Shown here: positions 25,714-34,649 of the stretch, piece after piece
Position numbering within the stretch: the stretch's first letter is position 1
Layout of the letters: the number at the start of each line of letters is the position of its first letter
Assembly (NCBI RefSeq): GCF_947490415.1
Contig: NZ_CANLGX010000003.1
Span: 599,147-663,146 of the forward strand
DNA length: 64,000 bases
Direction of reading: 5' to 3'
Source: an uncultured Eudoraea sp.
GTDB taxonomy: Bacteria > Bacteroidota > Bacteroidia > Flavobacteriales > Flavobacteriaceae
Made by a program: the position numbers and the translations under genes
The notes under the pieces: model-generated
Database searches by the model: none
The model's input: only the letters and a program-made list of their open reading frames with translations
Told to the model about the DNA's origin: nothing

Positions 25714-25721
25714 CAAAGATA
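25714..25721 (-). promoter_or_regulatory. fabI -7 box
   Basis: On the minus strand the sequence reads TATCTTTG, a perfect TANNTTTG box, 28 nt before the fabI ATG. No TTG at the expected -33 distance was seen. Confidence 0.45.
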
Positions 25722-25811
25722 TCTAAAAAAGTAGAAACTAAACCGCTCCTTTAGGATATTTGAAACACACTAAGAAAGGGGAAAATAAAACTAAAGGCTT
25801 GTTTTACCTTT

Positions 25812-27464
25812 TTAATTCAAAAGCTCCCGGGCATGTGCAAGAGCTGATTCTGACAGGCTCTTTCCTCCAAGCATTTCCGCCAATTCAAATACTCTTTCAT
25901 CCTCCAGCAATTCTTTCATTTGCGTTTGAGTACTATCGCCCTTATCAGTTTTAAATACTTTAAAATGATGATCCCCTTTGGAAGCAATTTGAGGAAGATG
26001 CGTTATAGAAAAAACCTGCATGTTCCGGCTCATTTCTTGCATAATATCGCCCATTCGGTTTGATATTTCACCGGAAACACCACTGTCTATCTCATCAAAC
26101 ATTAGAGTCGGTAATTGCTCGTAGCGGGCAAGTATCGATTTAATTACAAGCATAATACGAGATAGTTCTCCTCCGGAAGCAACCTTTTTTAAAGTATTAT
26201 AATCCGACCCTTTATTCGCGGAAAATAAAAAGACTAGCGTATCAATGCCATTAATTTTATAATCTTCAGTTGGAATAACCTCAATATTGAAAGTAGCATT
26301 GGGTAAACCCAGGGAGTGCAAAGAATGTTCAAGTTTTTCCTTTATTTCCGGAATTACTGTTTTTCGTCGAACAGATAACAAATTGGCGTCTTTATCCAAC
26401 GCATTCTTTTGTGCCTCAAGTAAATTTCTTTTATTTTGAATTTCGTCTTCAAGATTTTGTGTGGCACTAACCTTGTTTGTAAGTGATTCTCTTATAACAA
26501 TTAATTCAGAGACATTGGATACGTCATGTTTTCTTTGCAGGTCATATATAACCTGTAATTTAGTATTGATTTCCTCAAGTTTCCCCGGATCAGGTTCAAT
26601 AGATTCCTGCAGAATTTGTATTTCTTCGGCGATGTCTTTTAATTCAATAAAAACTGAATCAATTCGTTCCTTAAGATTTGCAAACTTGCTTCCAATTACC
26701 GATAGCTTTCCTGATATAAGTTTAAGTTCCTGAAGCAAACTTACAATCCCTATTTGTTCATCCCTCAACAGGTGATTTCCTTTGGATAGGTTTTCTAGAA
26801 CAGCTTCAACATTATTTAATTGTTGGTATTGATCCTCCAATTTTTCCTGAAGCCCATCTTCAAGATACACAGCATCCAATTCATTTAATAAGAAAGTGTT
26901 GTAATCATGTTCTTTGTTAGCATTTTTTTGAAACTCAATGAGCTCATCAAATTCTTGTAAAGTAGCTTTGTATTTTACCAGTTTGGTATTGTATGAATTC
27001 AGGATCTTTGTATTGTCTGCAAAAGCATCAATCAATTTTAACTGAAAATCGTGCTCAGTTAACTGCAATGTCTGGTGCTGTGAATGAATATCAACAAGTC
27101 GTTTACCCAGTTGTGTTAATATATCCAGTGTAAGGGGAGAATCATTTACAAATGCTCTCGATTTACCACCAGGATGAATTTCCCTGCGCACAATAGTATT
27201 GGAATCATACTCCAAATCATGCTCACTAAAAAATGATTCTAAATTATAATTTTTGATATCAAAAACAGCTTCAATAACACATCTACTTCCTTTATCTTTT
27301 AGAGAAGTCATATCTGCCCGTTTCCCTAAAACCAGGGAAAGGCCACCTAAAAGAATTGACTTTCCAGCTCCCGTTTCACCCGTAATAGTAGTAAACCCCC
27401 CAGTGAAGTTTACATTGAGATTATCTATTAATGCATAATTTTTTATAGACAGATTTATCAGCAC
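25812..27464 (-). CDS. recN: DNA repair protein RecN
   Basis: A 550-aa SMC-like ATPase that holds broken DNA ends together in recombination repair. Walker A is GETGAGKSIL near residue 30, followed by two coiled-coil arms (about 150-340) and the C-terminal ABC signature (VASGGELSRIMLVIK) and Walker B (PTLMFDEIDSGVSG). GTG is the start codon: it gives VLINLSIKNYALID, the conserved first strand. The gene is last in the bamD-rpoZ-coaBC-porD-recN cluster, 60 nt after porD. Confidence 0.96.
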   Translation of the reverse strand: MLINLSIKNYALIDNLNVNFTGGFTTITGETGAGKSILLGGLSLVLGKRADMTSLKDKGSRCVIEAVFDIKNYNLESFFSEHDLEYDSNTIVRREIHPGGKSRAFVNDSPLTLDILTQLGKRLVDIHSQHQTLQLTEHDFQLKLIDAFADNTKILNSYNTKLVKYKATLQEFDELIEFQKNANKEHDYNTFLLNELDAVYLEDGLQEKLEDQYQQLNNVEAVLENLSKGNHLLRDEQIGIVSLLQELKLISGKLSVIGSKFANLKERIDSVFIELKDIAEEIQILQESIEPDPGKLEEINTKLQVIYDLQRKHDVSNVSELIVIRESLTNKVSATQNLEDEIQNKRNLLEAQKNALDKDANLLSVRRKTVIPEIKEKLEHSLHSLGLPNATFNIEVIPTEDYKINGIDTLVFLFSANKGSDYNTLKKVASGGELSRIMLVIKSILARYEQLPTLMFDEIDSGVSGEISNRMGDIMQEMSRNMQVFSITHLPQIASKGDHHFKVFKTDKGDSTQTQMKELLEDERVFELAEMLGGKSLSESALAHARELLN

Positions 27465-27524
27465 AGCTATATTATATAATATGGTCTGTAAAGATAAATT
27501 ATTATTGGAATGAAATTGAAGTGG

Positions 27525-28418
27525 TTAATATGTTATTTCATCCCAGGTGGTGGAATAAAATGGAGCTACTTTATTTAAGGTCTCTTTTAGGGCAACAATA
27601 TCTACTTTAGGCCCATCGGAAAATATGTCTTGTATTTCCTCAGATTTGGCATCAAAGAAAGTTTGTATTAAAAATGCGTTAGGTCTTCTTTGAGTTAAAG
27701 TCTCAAACAACCTCATAGAGCCTGCTATCACTTGCTTGCCAGTGCTATTATTGTCCCCTAAAATATCTAGCCCCTTTCGGTGATAATTGTACATGGCAAT
27801 TCTATATTCTCTAAAAGTATTTGATAAGAGGTTATCTACCAACACAAATCGTGTCCTGTTATCCGAAGCTGTTTGGCTCCAGCCCGAAAAACTACTGCCT
27901 TGGGCCTGGGTCACAATTTGCTGTGCTTCTTTGTAAAATTCGGTGCCACCCTCCAGTGCAAAAGTATCTGCGTCCAGACCGAGTATTATGTATACATAAT
28001 AGGAGATAACGCCAACCAAATTAGAATCAAAAACATTCGGGTTATAAACCAAAGGTTCAAACTCTATATATCTAAAATTGAACTGGTTGTCCTTATAATT
28101 AAAAATAGGGCTTTCATAAGAGGTGTTAAATACGGGACGAGAAGACTGAATCTGAATATTTGCACTAAATCTGTCAGATGCGTAGTCCGTTACTGTAATA
28201 AACATCCTGGCATTAACCTTCTCATTTTCATTGTATACCCTATTCGTCCATTGGCTTTTATTGACAAAATCATTCAATGCACGTTCCAAAGTTCCAAATA
28301 TTTGTCTATTTGTCTGGTTTACCTGATCTGCATTAACTGTAATTGTACAATTAAGTTCCTGGGCACTGATATAATTAGCACAAAGAAGGCTAAATAGGAG
28401 AATTAAAAAATTACGCAT
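27525..28418 (-). CDS. porD: PorD/DUF4835-family protein (type IX secretion related)
   Basis: A 297-aa exported protein with a cleavable signal peptide (about 1-19, ending in AQ) and no transmembrane helix after it. The sequence matches the DUF4835 family (QELNCTITVNADQVN, FGTLERALNDFVN, then the FNFRYIEFEPLVYNPN region), known as PorD in type IX secretion work on Porphyromonas. It is almost universally found next to coaBC in Flavobacteriia and overlaps that gene by 8 nt here. The molecular role is not well established; outer membrane or periplasmic. Confidence 0.85.
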   Translation of the reverse strand: MRNFLILLFSLLCANYISAQELNCTITVNADQVNQTNRQIFGTLERALNDFVNKSQWTNRVYNENEKVNARMFITVTDYASDRFSANIQIQSSRPVFNTSYESPIFNYKDNQFNFRYIEFEPLVYNPNVFDSNLVGVISYYVYIILGLDADTFALEGGTEFYKEAQQIVTQAQGSSFSGWSQTASDNRTRFVLVDNLLSNTFREYRIAMYNYHRKGLDILGDNNSTGKQVIAGSMRLFETLTQRRPNAFLIQTFFDAKSEEIQDIFSDGPKVDIVALKETLNKVAPFYSTTWDEITY

Positions 28419-29616
28419 GACCCTTGCTGATGATTTCGTTCAATATGTCTAAGGCTACTTCAGCCTTATTCTTAACTTCAAACGTTTTTATCTCTAAATT
28501 CTTATCTATAAATGTTATTTTGTTTGTTGTTTTCCCGAACCCGGCATCTTCGTCATTAAGTGAATTCAGAACAATGGCATCTAAGTTCTTTTTTATTAAT
28601 TTCTTTTTGGCATTCTCAAGCTCGTTTTCAGTCTCCAATGCAAAGCCCACTAAATATTGATCCTTCTTCTGATCTCCCATTGATAATAGAATATCTTTAT
28701 TTTTAACAAAATCAATTTGAAGGGTTTCAGATTCTTTTTTTATTTTTTGTTCGGATACCTTACTTGGCCTGTAATCAGATACTGCAGCAGCACATATAGC
28801 AATATCGCATTCTTTATAATACTTATGAACGGCATTAAACATTTCCTGAGCAGATACCACCCGAATTATTTCTATGGCCGGGTTATCCAGTATTAAATGG
28901 GAAGGACCTGATACCAACACAATTTCTCCCCCAAGTCTGGCAGCTGCTTTCGCTAATTCAAACCCCATAAGACCCGAGGAATAATTGCCTACGAACCGCA
29001 CAGGGTCTATGGCTTCGTATGTGGGTCCGGCTGTAATCAACAGCTTTTTCCCTTTTAGTGGCAAGTTACTGGAAAGATATTCCTGCATAAACTGCACAAT
29101 ATCTTCTGGTTCTGCCATACGTCCTTCCCCAAATAATCCGCTTGCCAATTCACCTTTACCTGCTGGAATCATGATATTACCAAAAGTCTGTAATTTTTTC
29201 AGACTCGCTATTGTTGTTGGATGTTTATACATATCAAGATCCATTGCCGGAGCAAAGAATACCGGGCATTTAGCGGAGAGGTAGGTTGCCAGCAATAAAT
29301 TATCGCAGGTACCACTTGCCATTTTGCTCAGGGTATTGGCTGTAGCCGGAGCAATAAGCATTATATCAGCCCACAAGCCAAGATCAACATGGTTGTTCCA
29401 ATCCATGCTCGCTTCCTCTTCTTTGATAAAACTGGTAAGTACAGGATTCTTTGATAAGGTAGCTAAGGTAAGAGGGGTAACAAATGAAAGAGCGCTTTCA
29501 GTTAAGATAACCTTAACTTCAGCGCCTGCTTTTATAAACAATCTAACCAGAAAAGTGGTTTTGTAAGCAGCGATACCCCCGGTAATACCTAAAAGGATTT
29601 TTTTGCCGCCTAACAT
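28411..29616 (-). CDS. coaBC: Bifunctional phosphopantothenoylcysteine decarboxylase/synthetase
   Basis: A 401-aa fusion: the CoaC flavoprotein (1-180, GGIAAYKT, His76 in WNNHVDLG) decarboxylates phosphopantothenoylcysteine; CoaB (185-401, ITAGPTYEAIDPVRFVGN, KIKK) makes it from 4'-phosphopantothenate, CTP and cysteine. Two CoaC residues differ from the E. coli enzyme: the PAMN motif reads PAMD (Asp126), and the flap cysteine is Ser158 (ELASGLFGEGRM). I believe this is common in Bacteroidota, so the gene is taken as functional. It lies 1 nt after the omega-like gene. Confidence 0.95.
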   Translation of the reverse strand: MLGGKKILLGITGGIAAYKTTFLVRLFIKAGAEVKVILTESALSFVTPLTLATLSKNPVLTSFIKEEEASMDWNNHVDLGLWADIMLIAPATANTLSKMASGTCDNLLLATYLSAKCPVFFAPAMDLDMYKHPTTIASLKKLQTFGNIMIPAGKGELASGLFGEGRMAEPEDIVQFMQEYLSSNLPLKGKKLLITAGPTYEAIDPVRFVGNYSSGLMGFELAKAAARLGGEIVLVSGPSHLILDNPAIEIIRVVSAQEMFNAVHKYYKECDIAICAAAVSDYRPSKVSEQKIKKESETLQIDFVKNKDILLSMGDQKKDQYLVGFALETENELENAKKKLIKKNLDAIVLNSLNDEDAGFGKTTNKITFIDKNLEIKTFEVKNKAEVALDILNEIISKGHA

Positions 29617-29617
29617 A

Positions 29618-29953
29618 TTACTGCTGGTCTTTCTCTGTATTCCTATAGTAAATTTTATCTTCCAGCCATTCCAATACCGCTAAAGCATGTGGTTTGGGAA
29701 GTTTTTCATAAAATTTTGAAACTTCAATTTGCTCCTTATTTTCAAATACCTCCTCAAGGCTATCGCTATAAGTTGCAAATTCTTCAAGCTTTTCCAGAAG
29801 TTCCTTTTTAATTTCAGAATTAATCTGGATTGCCCTTTTAGCAGTTATGGATATAGCCTCATAAATGTTATCCGTCTTTTCATCAAACTCATTTCTGTTG
29901 ATGGTAACGGTAGATACCGGGGCTTTGGAATTCTTCAAATCGTTCATGTTCAT
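29618..29953 (-). CDS. rpoZ: RNA polymerase omega-like (Rpb6-like) subunit
   Basis: A 111-aa small protein of the Bacteroidota omega/RpbK family: NIYEAISITAKRAIQIN (about 29-45) corresponds to the Rpb6/omega contact helix. It promotes assembly of RNA polymerase by holding beta'. The sequence is far from proteobacterial omega, and the C-terminal half (EKLPKPHALAVLEWLEDKIYY) is lineage-specific. ATG 29953 overlaps the bamD stop by 4 nt. The bamD-omega-coaBC order is conserved in Flavobacteriia, which supports the call. Confidence 0.85.
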   Translation of the reverse strand: MNMNDLKNSKAPVSTVTINRNEFDEKTDNIYEAISITAKRAIQINSEIKKELLEKLEEFATYSDSLEEVFENKEQIEVSKFYEKLPKPHALAVLEWLEDKIYYRNTEKDQQ

Positions 29954-30792
29954 TTTGAAAGGTTTTCTTGTTCGGAATAATTGTTTAATTGTTCATCTAC
30001 TTCTTCAATCAAATCATTCGCATCTTCTGCATATTTGGTTTCCGGAAAGTATTTGAACAAATTGTTATATGCCATTTTTGCAGCCTCCAGACGCTCTTTT
30101 TTGCGATTCTCTGTACTGTTTAAAGCTATATTCGTTGTTGCCTCGATTTTAAGATAAAGCGCCTCCTCGTGATAAATTGATCCGGGGTTATCTGAAATAA
30201 AATTATCTAAGGCCGCTATTGCGGAAACACTATAATCTAAAATATATGACTTTCCAAGTTTTGTAAATTGTTTGGCAACTTCAAAAGTTTTCTTTTCTTT
30301 CTTAGTTGTTAATTCCTTTGCCATAATATTTGCCTCAGCAAAGTACTCAGATTCAGGGTAAAGATTAATAAACAACTGCAATTTGGTTAAGGCCTTGTCT
30401 GTATCAGTCTGGTCTACAGAATACCTGGGTGAAAGCATATAATAACTTTTAGCTCCAAGGAATGCAGCTTCAGAGGCCTTATCACTTTTTGGATAGGACT
30501 TTAAAAAACGTTCAAACTGATAACCTGCAAAGTTGTAATCCTCAATTTCATAGTAACTCTTAGCAAAAAAGAACATTACCCGCTCTCCCTGTGGTTTACC
30601 CACATATCCCGGAGCTATTTGTTCTAATAAGCGATTGGCCTTTTTAAAATCCCCTTCATTATATAGCTTTTCTGCAAGTTCATACTTTGCCTTAGTATCA
30701 GGCTTTTTTAATACCTTCTGGTATTCACCACATGCATTTAAGCTAATACTGATTATGAGTATGTAGAAAAGATTCTTGGTTCTAAAAAACAT
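29950..30792 (-). CDS. bamD: Outer membrane assembly lipoprotein BamD
   Basis: A 280-aa lipoprotein (LNACGEYQ lipobox, Cys21) of TPR repeats that works with BamA to fold outer membrane barrels. The repeats YELAEKLYNEGDFKKANRLLEQIAP, split over residues 39-62, and NFAGYQFERFLKSYPKSDKASEA are typical of the BamD/YfiO family. It heads a five-gene unit; a TAATTTTG box ends only 4 nt before its ATG. Confidence 0.93.
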   Translation of the reverse strand: MFFRTKNLFYILIISISLNACGEYQKVLKKPDTKAKYELAEKLYNEGDFKKANRLLEQIAPGYVGKPQGERVMFFFAKSYYEIEDYNFAGYQFERFLKSYPKSDKASEAAFLGAKSYYMLSPRYSVDQTDTDKALTKLQLFINLYPESEYFAEANIMAKELTTKKEKKTFEVAKQFTKLGKSYILDYSVSAIAALDNFISDNPGSIYHEEALYLKIEATTNIALNSTENRKKERLEAAKMAYNNLFKYFPETKYAEDANDLIEEVDEQLNNYSEQENLSK

Positions 30793-30796
30793 TTTG

Positions 30797-30804
30797 CAAA
30801 ATTA
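30797..30804 (-). promoter_or_regulatory. -7 box directly in front of bamD
   Basis: The minus strand reads TAATTTTG, then CAAA, then the bamD ATG. The box-to-start distance of 4 nt implies a leaderless transcript if the box is used. No clear -33 TTG. The rest of the 171-nt gap up to dapA shows nothing else I can name. Confidence 0.4.
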
Positions 30805-30963
30805 GTAATAATTGGCGGAATAAAAAACATTAATTAAGCACTAAGATACTACCTGAAAGGCCATTAAAAAGGAATTTTAATGAAGTTTTAACCCAATTTT
30901 GGCTTTTTCATTTCTGCAGTACTACGACAAATTGCGGTTTCGAGATAAAATTCGACCATTAAC

Positions 30964-31854
30964 TTAAGCTCTGATTTTAGCAAAAGTCCTCATAAACTCA
31001 TTTATATGCCCTTTTAGTTTTGATGATGCTTCTACCAATGGCAAACGCACTGTTGGTCCACAAATACCATGAGTTTCCAAAACCGATTTAATCCCTGCGG
31101 GATTTCCTTCCTGGAAAATTAATTTCATTCCCTCTATCATGGCATTGTGCAAAGCATAGGCTTCTTTTTCCTTACCCTGTAATCCCAGCCTTATCATTCT
31201 GGAAAATTCATTTGGAAGACCTTGTCCCAAAACGGAAATAACCCCTACTCCACCTTCTCTAACGGTTGGTAATGCTGTAAAATCATCACCTGAAATCACC
31301 AAAAAATCTGAGGGTAATATATTTATCAATCTTTTCAACTGAGACATATCCCCTGATGCTTCTTTTATTCCAACAATATTGGAACAATCATTCGCCAGTC
31401 TGAGAACCGTATCCGGTTCAATATTACTTCCAGTTCTGCCAGGCACATTGTATAAAATGAGGGGCTTTTCAGAGGCTTGTGCCAAAGTTTTATAATGGCG
31501 GTAAATTCCCTCCTGAGTAGGCTTATTGTAGTAAGGTGATACGGATAAAACCGCCGCAAAATCCTTAAGATTGGTTTGAAGTAATTCCTCAGTTAAAAGA
31601 TGTGTATTATTGCCTCCTATACCAACAACAAGCGGAAGTCTTCCGGCGTTTTCTTCAACTACCACATCAATTACCAATTGTTTTTCAGCACTGGTAAGTG
31701 TTACAGATTCGCCCGTGGTACCTAATACGACGAGGTAATCAATATTTCCTTCAATGCAAAAATTTACGACGCGTTTTAAGGCGTCAATGTCAATAGATAA
31801 ATCAAGATTAAAGGGAGTAATTAATGCAACCCCGGTTCCTAATAAATTTTTCAT
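30964..31854 (-). CDS. dapA: 4-hydroxy-tetrahydrodipicolinate synthase
   Basis: First committed enzyme of the lysine/diaminopimelate branch, condensing pyruvate with aspartate semialdehyde. The 296-aa TIM barrel has Schiff-base lysine K164 (GIKEASGD), Tyr135 (LYNVPGRTG) and the GTTGES motif (45-50). ATG 31854 is preferred over an ATG 18 nt upstream because it gives the standard N-terminus KNLLGTGVALITPF. It follows the DUF6913-type gene by 7 nt. dapF lies 17 kb away in this window. Confidence 0.97.
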   Translation of the reverse strand: MKNLLGTGVALITPFNLDLSIDIDALKRVVNFCIEGNIDYLVVLGTTGESVTLTSAEKQLVIDVVVEENAGRLPLVVGIGGNNTHLLTEELLQTNLKDFAAVLSVSPYYNKPTQEGIYRHYKTLAQASEKPLILYNVPGRTGSNIEPDTVLRLANDCSNIVGIKEASGDMSQLKRLINILPSDFLVISGDDFTALPTVREGGVGVISVLGQGLPNEFSRMIRLGLQGKEKEAYALHNAMIEGMKLIFQEGNPAGIKSVLETHGICGPTVRLPLVEASSKLKGHINEFMRTFAKIRA

Positions 31855-31861
31855 AGTTAAA

Positions 31862-32401
31862 TCAAGCATCAATTTCGCCCAATACTTTAAGATATTTTTT
31901 AAGCTCTTTCTTAAAAGTATTAAAGTCTGTGAGCGATGTCTCTAATATTAGATCATTATATCTTTCGTCTATCTCCGCAAAACCAACATTAATTCTTGCT
32001 CTGGTCTTTATAGACATTAACTGGAGCATTAAATTCTCCTGATTATAATAATTTACCAACATGTCATATTCCCTGCTCAAAAACTCCAGGGCATAACTGT
32101 TCTCTATGGCTCCATGCCAGCCAAGGTCCTTATCTGAAAAAACAGGAGTTGCATAAGGTGAATTCTTATCATAATAGCTTTTATAACCAATAATTTTAAC
32201 CGCATTGGGCCTGAGTTTAAAGTCTTCTACAAATTCATAAAACAATTCCGCATTATCAAATTTATCCAGATCTACAATAATGGCAATTGACGTAATACCA
32301 TTTTTGCGCACAACCGCTTCTGGCGGATTTACAAATTGTTCCTTTAAATATTTTAACCCGGATTTGTATTTAAATTTATCTTTGAGTGCCTTTAAAAACA
32401 T
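31862..32401 (-). CDS. DUF6913-like protein
   Basis: A 179-aa soluble protein without signal peptide. It is conserved beside dapA in Flavobacteriia and resembles the DUF6913 family (GITSIAIIVDLDKFDN, LGWHGAIEN, LMSIKTRARINVGF). It has no recognisable catalytic motif. The alternating strands and helices suggest a small alpha/beta fold. Position directly upstream of dapA by 7 nt means they are co-transcribed; no functional link is proven. A TACATTTG box lies 17 nt before the ATG. Confidence 0.7.
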   Translation of the reverse strand: MFLKALKDKFKYKSGLKYLKEQFVNPPEAVVRKNGITSIAIIVDLDKFDNAELFYEFVEDFKLRPNAVKIIGYKSYYDKNSPYATPVFSDKDLGWHGAIENSYALEFLSREYDMLVNYYNQENLMLQLMSIKTRARINVGFAEIDERYNDLILETSLTDFNTFKKELKKYLKVLGEIDA

Positions 32402-32418
32402 GTACCTTTACCTTTAGA

Positions 32419-32426
32419 CAAATGTA
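32419..32426 (-). promoter_or_regulatory. -7 box of the DUF6913-dapA unit
   Basis: The minus strand reads TACATTTG, a perfect TANNTTTG box, 17 nt before the ATG at 32401. No TTG at 17-23 nt upstream. Confidence 0.4.
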
Positions 32427-32467
32427 ATTAATATCCAAGCAACTATGATGCTAAGATAAGAAGGATA

Positions 32468-33232
32468 ATGATTTTAAAAATACAACATTTTGTTATTTTT
32501 GTAACAATTGCTTGTCTCTACGCTTGCAATGACGCACCGAAAAAGCTTAGTAAAATATCTGGTAAGCAGCTGCCAATAACAGATTCTATAAATGTTACAG
32601 ATTCAATAGATATTTTTGTAGCTCCCTATCGAAAGCGTGTGAATGAGGTTTTGGATAGTACATTGGCCTTTGCTCCTTCTCAAATCACAAAGAAAGATGG
32701 TAAATACAATACCTCAGCAGGGAACTTAATGGCTGATATTATGCTTAGCGAAGCTAATCCTGTTTTCAAATCGAGAACCGGACATGAAATAGATTTTGTA
32801 ATATCAAATTACGGCGGTATTCGAAGTATAATTTCTGAAGGCAAGGTAAGTGCGAGAACGGCTTATGAAGTAATGCCATTTGATAATTCAATAGTGGTTG
32901 TTGCAATTAAAGGGAAGTCTGTCAGGGATTTGATTTCCTTTTTAATTAACGCAAAAAATCCACATCCAATAGCAGGTATACAAATTATTTTGAATAATAA
33001 CGAAACCCTTAAGGATGTAAATATTCAGGGGTTACCTTTTGATGAAAATAGAACTTATTACGTGGCTACTTCAAATTATCTGGCAGACGGAGGTGACGAG
33101 ATGGGATTTTTCAGGGATGGTCTCAACACGGTTGATTTAAATTATTTGATTAGGAATGCAATGATTGATTATTTTAAAAAAGTAGATACCCTTACTGCCA
33201 AAGTGGACGACCGATTTATAAAAATTGAATAA
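32468..33232 (+). CDS. 5'-nucleotidase C-terminal-domain lipoprotein
   Basis: A 254-aa lipoprotein (lipobox ending CLYAC) that consists only of the substrate-specificity domain of UshA-type 5'-nucleotidases: AGNLMADIML, ISNYGGIRS, TAYEVMPFDNSIVVV, and the adenine-stacking end YLADGGDEMGFF. The catalytic metallophosphatase domain is missing here but is encoded by the next gene, 1 nt downstream. I infer that the two products form one split nucleotidase or sugar hydrolase in the periplasm or on the outer membrane. Confidence 0.9.
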   Translation: MILKIQHFVIFVTIACLYACNDAPKKLSKISGKQLPITDSINVTDSIDIFVAPYRKRVNEVLDSTLAFAPSQITKKDGKYNTSAGNLMADIMLSEANPVFKSRTGHEIDFVISNYGGIRSIISEGKVSARTAYEVMPFDNSIVVVAIKGKSVRDLISFLINAKNPHPIAGIQIILNNNETLKDVNIQGLPFDENRTYYVATSNYLADGGDEMGFFRDGLNTVDLNYLIRNAMIDYFKKVDTLTAKVDDRFIKIE

Positions 33233-33233
33233 A

Positions 33234-34145
33234 ATGAAGAGACGGGAATTTGTAACAAATTCATTTGCCAGCAGCGCATACATAGGCATGGGTGGACTTA
33301 GCTTGAATAGTTGTGATTTTCTGAGTTCAAAACGCATTACGATACTGCATACCAATGACGTGCATAGTCATATAGATCCTTTTCCCAAAGAGCATAATTC
33401 GTTTCCGAATATGGGTGGTATTGCCAGAAGAGCCACATTGATTCAAAAAATCCGAGAGGAAAATCCATATACCCTTTTATTAGATGCCGGAGATATTTTC
33501 CAGGGCACCCCTTATTTTAATTTTTATGGTGGAGAATTGGAATTTAAATTGATGAGCATGCTTAAATATGACGCGGCCACAATTGGCAATCATGACTTTG
33601 ATAATGGTATTGAAGGCCTTTTAGCCCAGCTGCCATTTGCCAGGTTTAAATTACTCTCGGCCAATTATGACTTTACTAATACCGTGATGAATGGCTTCGT
33701 AGAAGCCTACAATACATTTATGGTCAATGGCATTAAAATTGGTGTATTTGGATTGGGAATAAAACTTGCAGGCCTTGTGGGTAAAGAACTTTTTAAAGAG
33801 ACCGTATATCTTAATCCTATTGAAATTGCACAGGATATGAGTGCTTTATTAAAAAAAGAAGAACAATGTGATTTGGTTATTTGTTTATCACATTTAGGTT
33901 ACTCATACGAAGATGATCAAAGGCCAAGTGACTTAAAGCTAGCTGCAAAAACAGATAATATTGATCTTATTATAGGCGGACATACGCATACATTTTTAGA
34001 CAAACCCGTAATTAGACAAAATCGTTTAGATAAGTCGGTTTTGGTGAATCAGGTTGGCTGCTATGGAATAAATCTTGGTAGAATCGATTTTTATTTTGAT
34101 TCTGAAAGGAATATTCATTCAGAGGGGATTTCTATTACGGTCTAA
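33234..34145 (+). CDS. Metallophosphatase domain of a split 5'-nucleotidase
   Basis: A 303-aa protein with the dimetal site of UshA-type enzymes: LHTNDVHSH, DAGDIFQGTPYF, IGNHDFDNG and GGHTHTF. The N-terminus MKRREFVTNS holds a twin-arginine pattern, so export could be by Tat, followed by a Ser/Cys-rich end (LNSC) that may be a lipid site. It lacks the C-terminal nucleotide-binding domain, supplied by the preceding gene. Substrate: nucleotides or other phosphoesters. Confidence 0.92.
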   Translation: MKRREFVTNSFASSAYIGMGGLSLNSCDFLSSKRITILHTNDVHSHIDPFPKEHNSFPNMGGIARRATLIQKIREENPYTLLLDAGDIFQGTPYFNFYGGELEFKLMSMLKYDAATIGNHDFDNGIEGLLAQLPFARFKLLSANYDFTNTVMNGFVEAYNTFMVNGIKIGVFGLGIKLAGLVGKELFKETVYLNPIEIAQDMSALLKKEEQCDLVICLSHLGYSYEDDQRPSDLKLAAKTDNIDLIIGGHTHTFLDKPVIRQNRLDKSVLVNQVGCYGINLGRIDFYFDSERNIHSEGISITV

Positions 34146-34176
34146 TCCTTACTAAATCGTTATTTTTCTGAATGTC

Positions 34177-34623
34177 ATGAAAGTAAATGGCCTGATATGT
34201 GAAGGACATGGGGTAGCTTCGGGTAGATCTGATAATCAAAGATACCCGAGGGGAACATTGCGTAAACAACTTCCTTATTTTAAAGAAAAAGGATTAGATC
34301 TGTCTGTCTATTTTTTAGGGACCCTAAATCTGGATATTTCACCTTATCATCATAAAATAGGAAAGCCAAAATATTATTTTGAAAGGGTTCAATGGTCTGA
34401 TTATATCCCACCAGAAAATTTTTACTTTTTTGATGTTATTCTTTTTTTCCGAGATACGGAGTACAAAGGATTAATTTATATGCCTGATCCTCTTACCAAG
34501 GTTGATCATATTCAGGAACTGACAATCCTGGAGTTAATTCTGCCAAGAATTTCCGGGCTTTCGTATGGTATGAAGGTTTCTATTGAAATTGTAGATGAAC
34601 AACTGCAGTTGTTTAAGTTATAG
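34177..34623 (+). CDS. Small protein resembling archaeal CTP-dependent riboflavin kinase (RibK/DUF120)
   Basis: A 148-aa soluble protein, 31 nt after the nucleotidase gene. Its layout recalls the cradle-loop barrel of archaeal RibK: an N-terminal strand with small residues (VNGLICEGHGVASG), a central GTLNLDI like the GTLN signature, and a C-terminal strand-helix-strand ending (TILELILPRISGLSYGMKVSIEI) like the EIIAP...L-GD motif end. The match is by eye and the N-terminal nucleotide loop is longer than in RibK. The function is not established; a carbohydrate- or nucleotide-binding relative is also possible. Confidence 0.55.
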   Translation: MKVNGLICEGHGVASGRSDNQRYPRGTLRKQLPYFKEKGLDLSVYFLGTLNLDISPYHHKIGKPKYYFERVQWSDYIPPENFYFFDVILFFRDTEYKGLIYMPDPLTKVDHIQELTILELILPRISGLSYGMKVSIEIVDEQLQLFKL

Positions 34624-34649
34624 AAATCCATTCCCATCGGGCTTATGGC

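Noticed and set aside
27873..28397. A 174-codon open frame on the + strand inside porD
   Set aside because: It is antisense to a well-supported gene, has an unnatural residue composition and no promoter or start context.
30793..30963. Lysine riboswitch around dapA
   Set aside because: This gap lies behind dapA, not before it, and shows no conserved riboswitch core; the real upstream side has only a 7-nt gap to the DUF6913-type gene.
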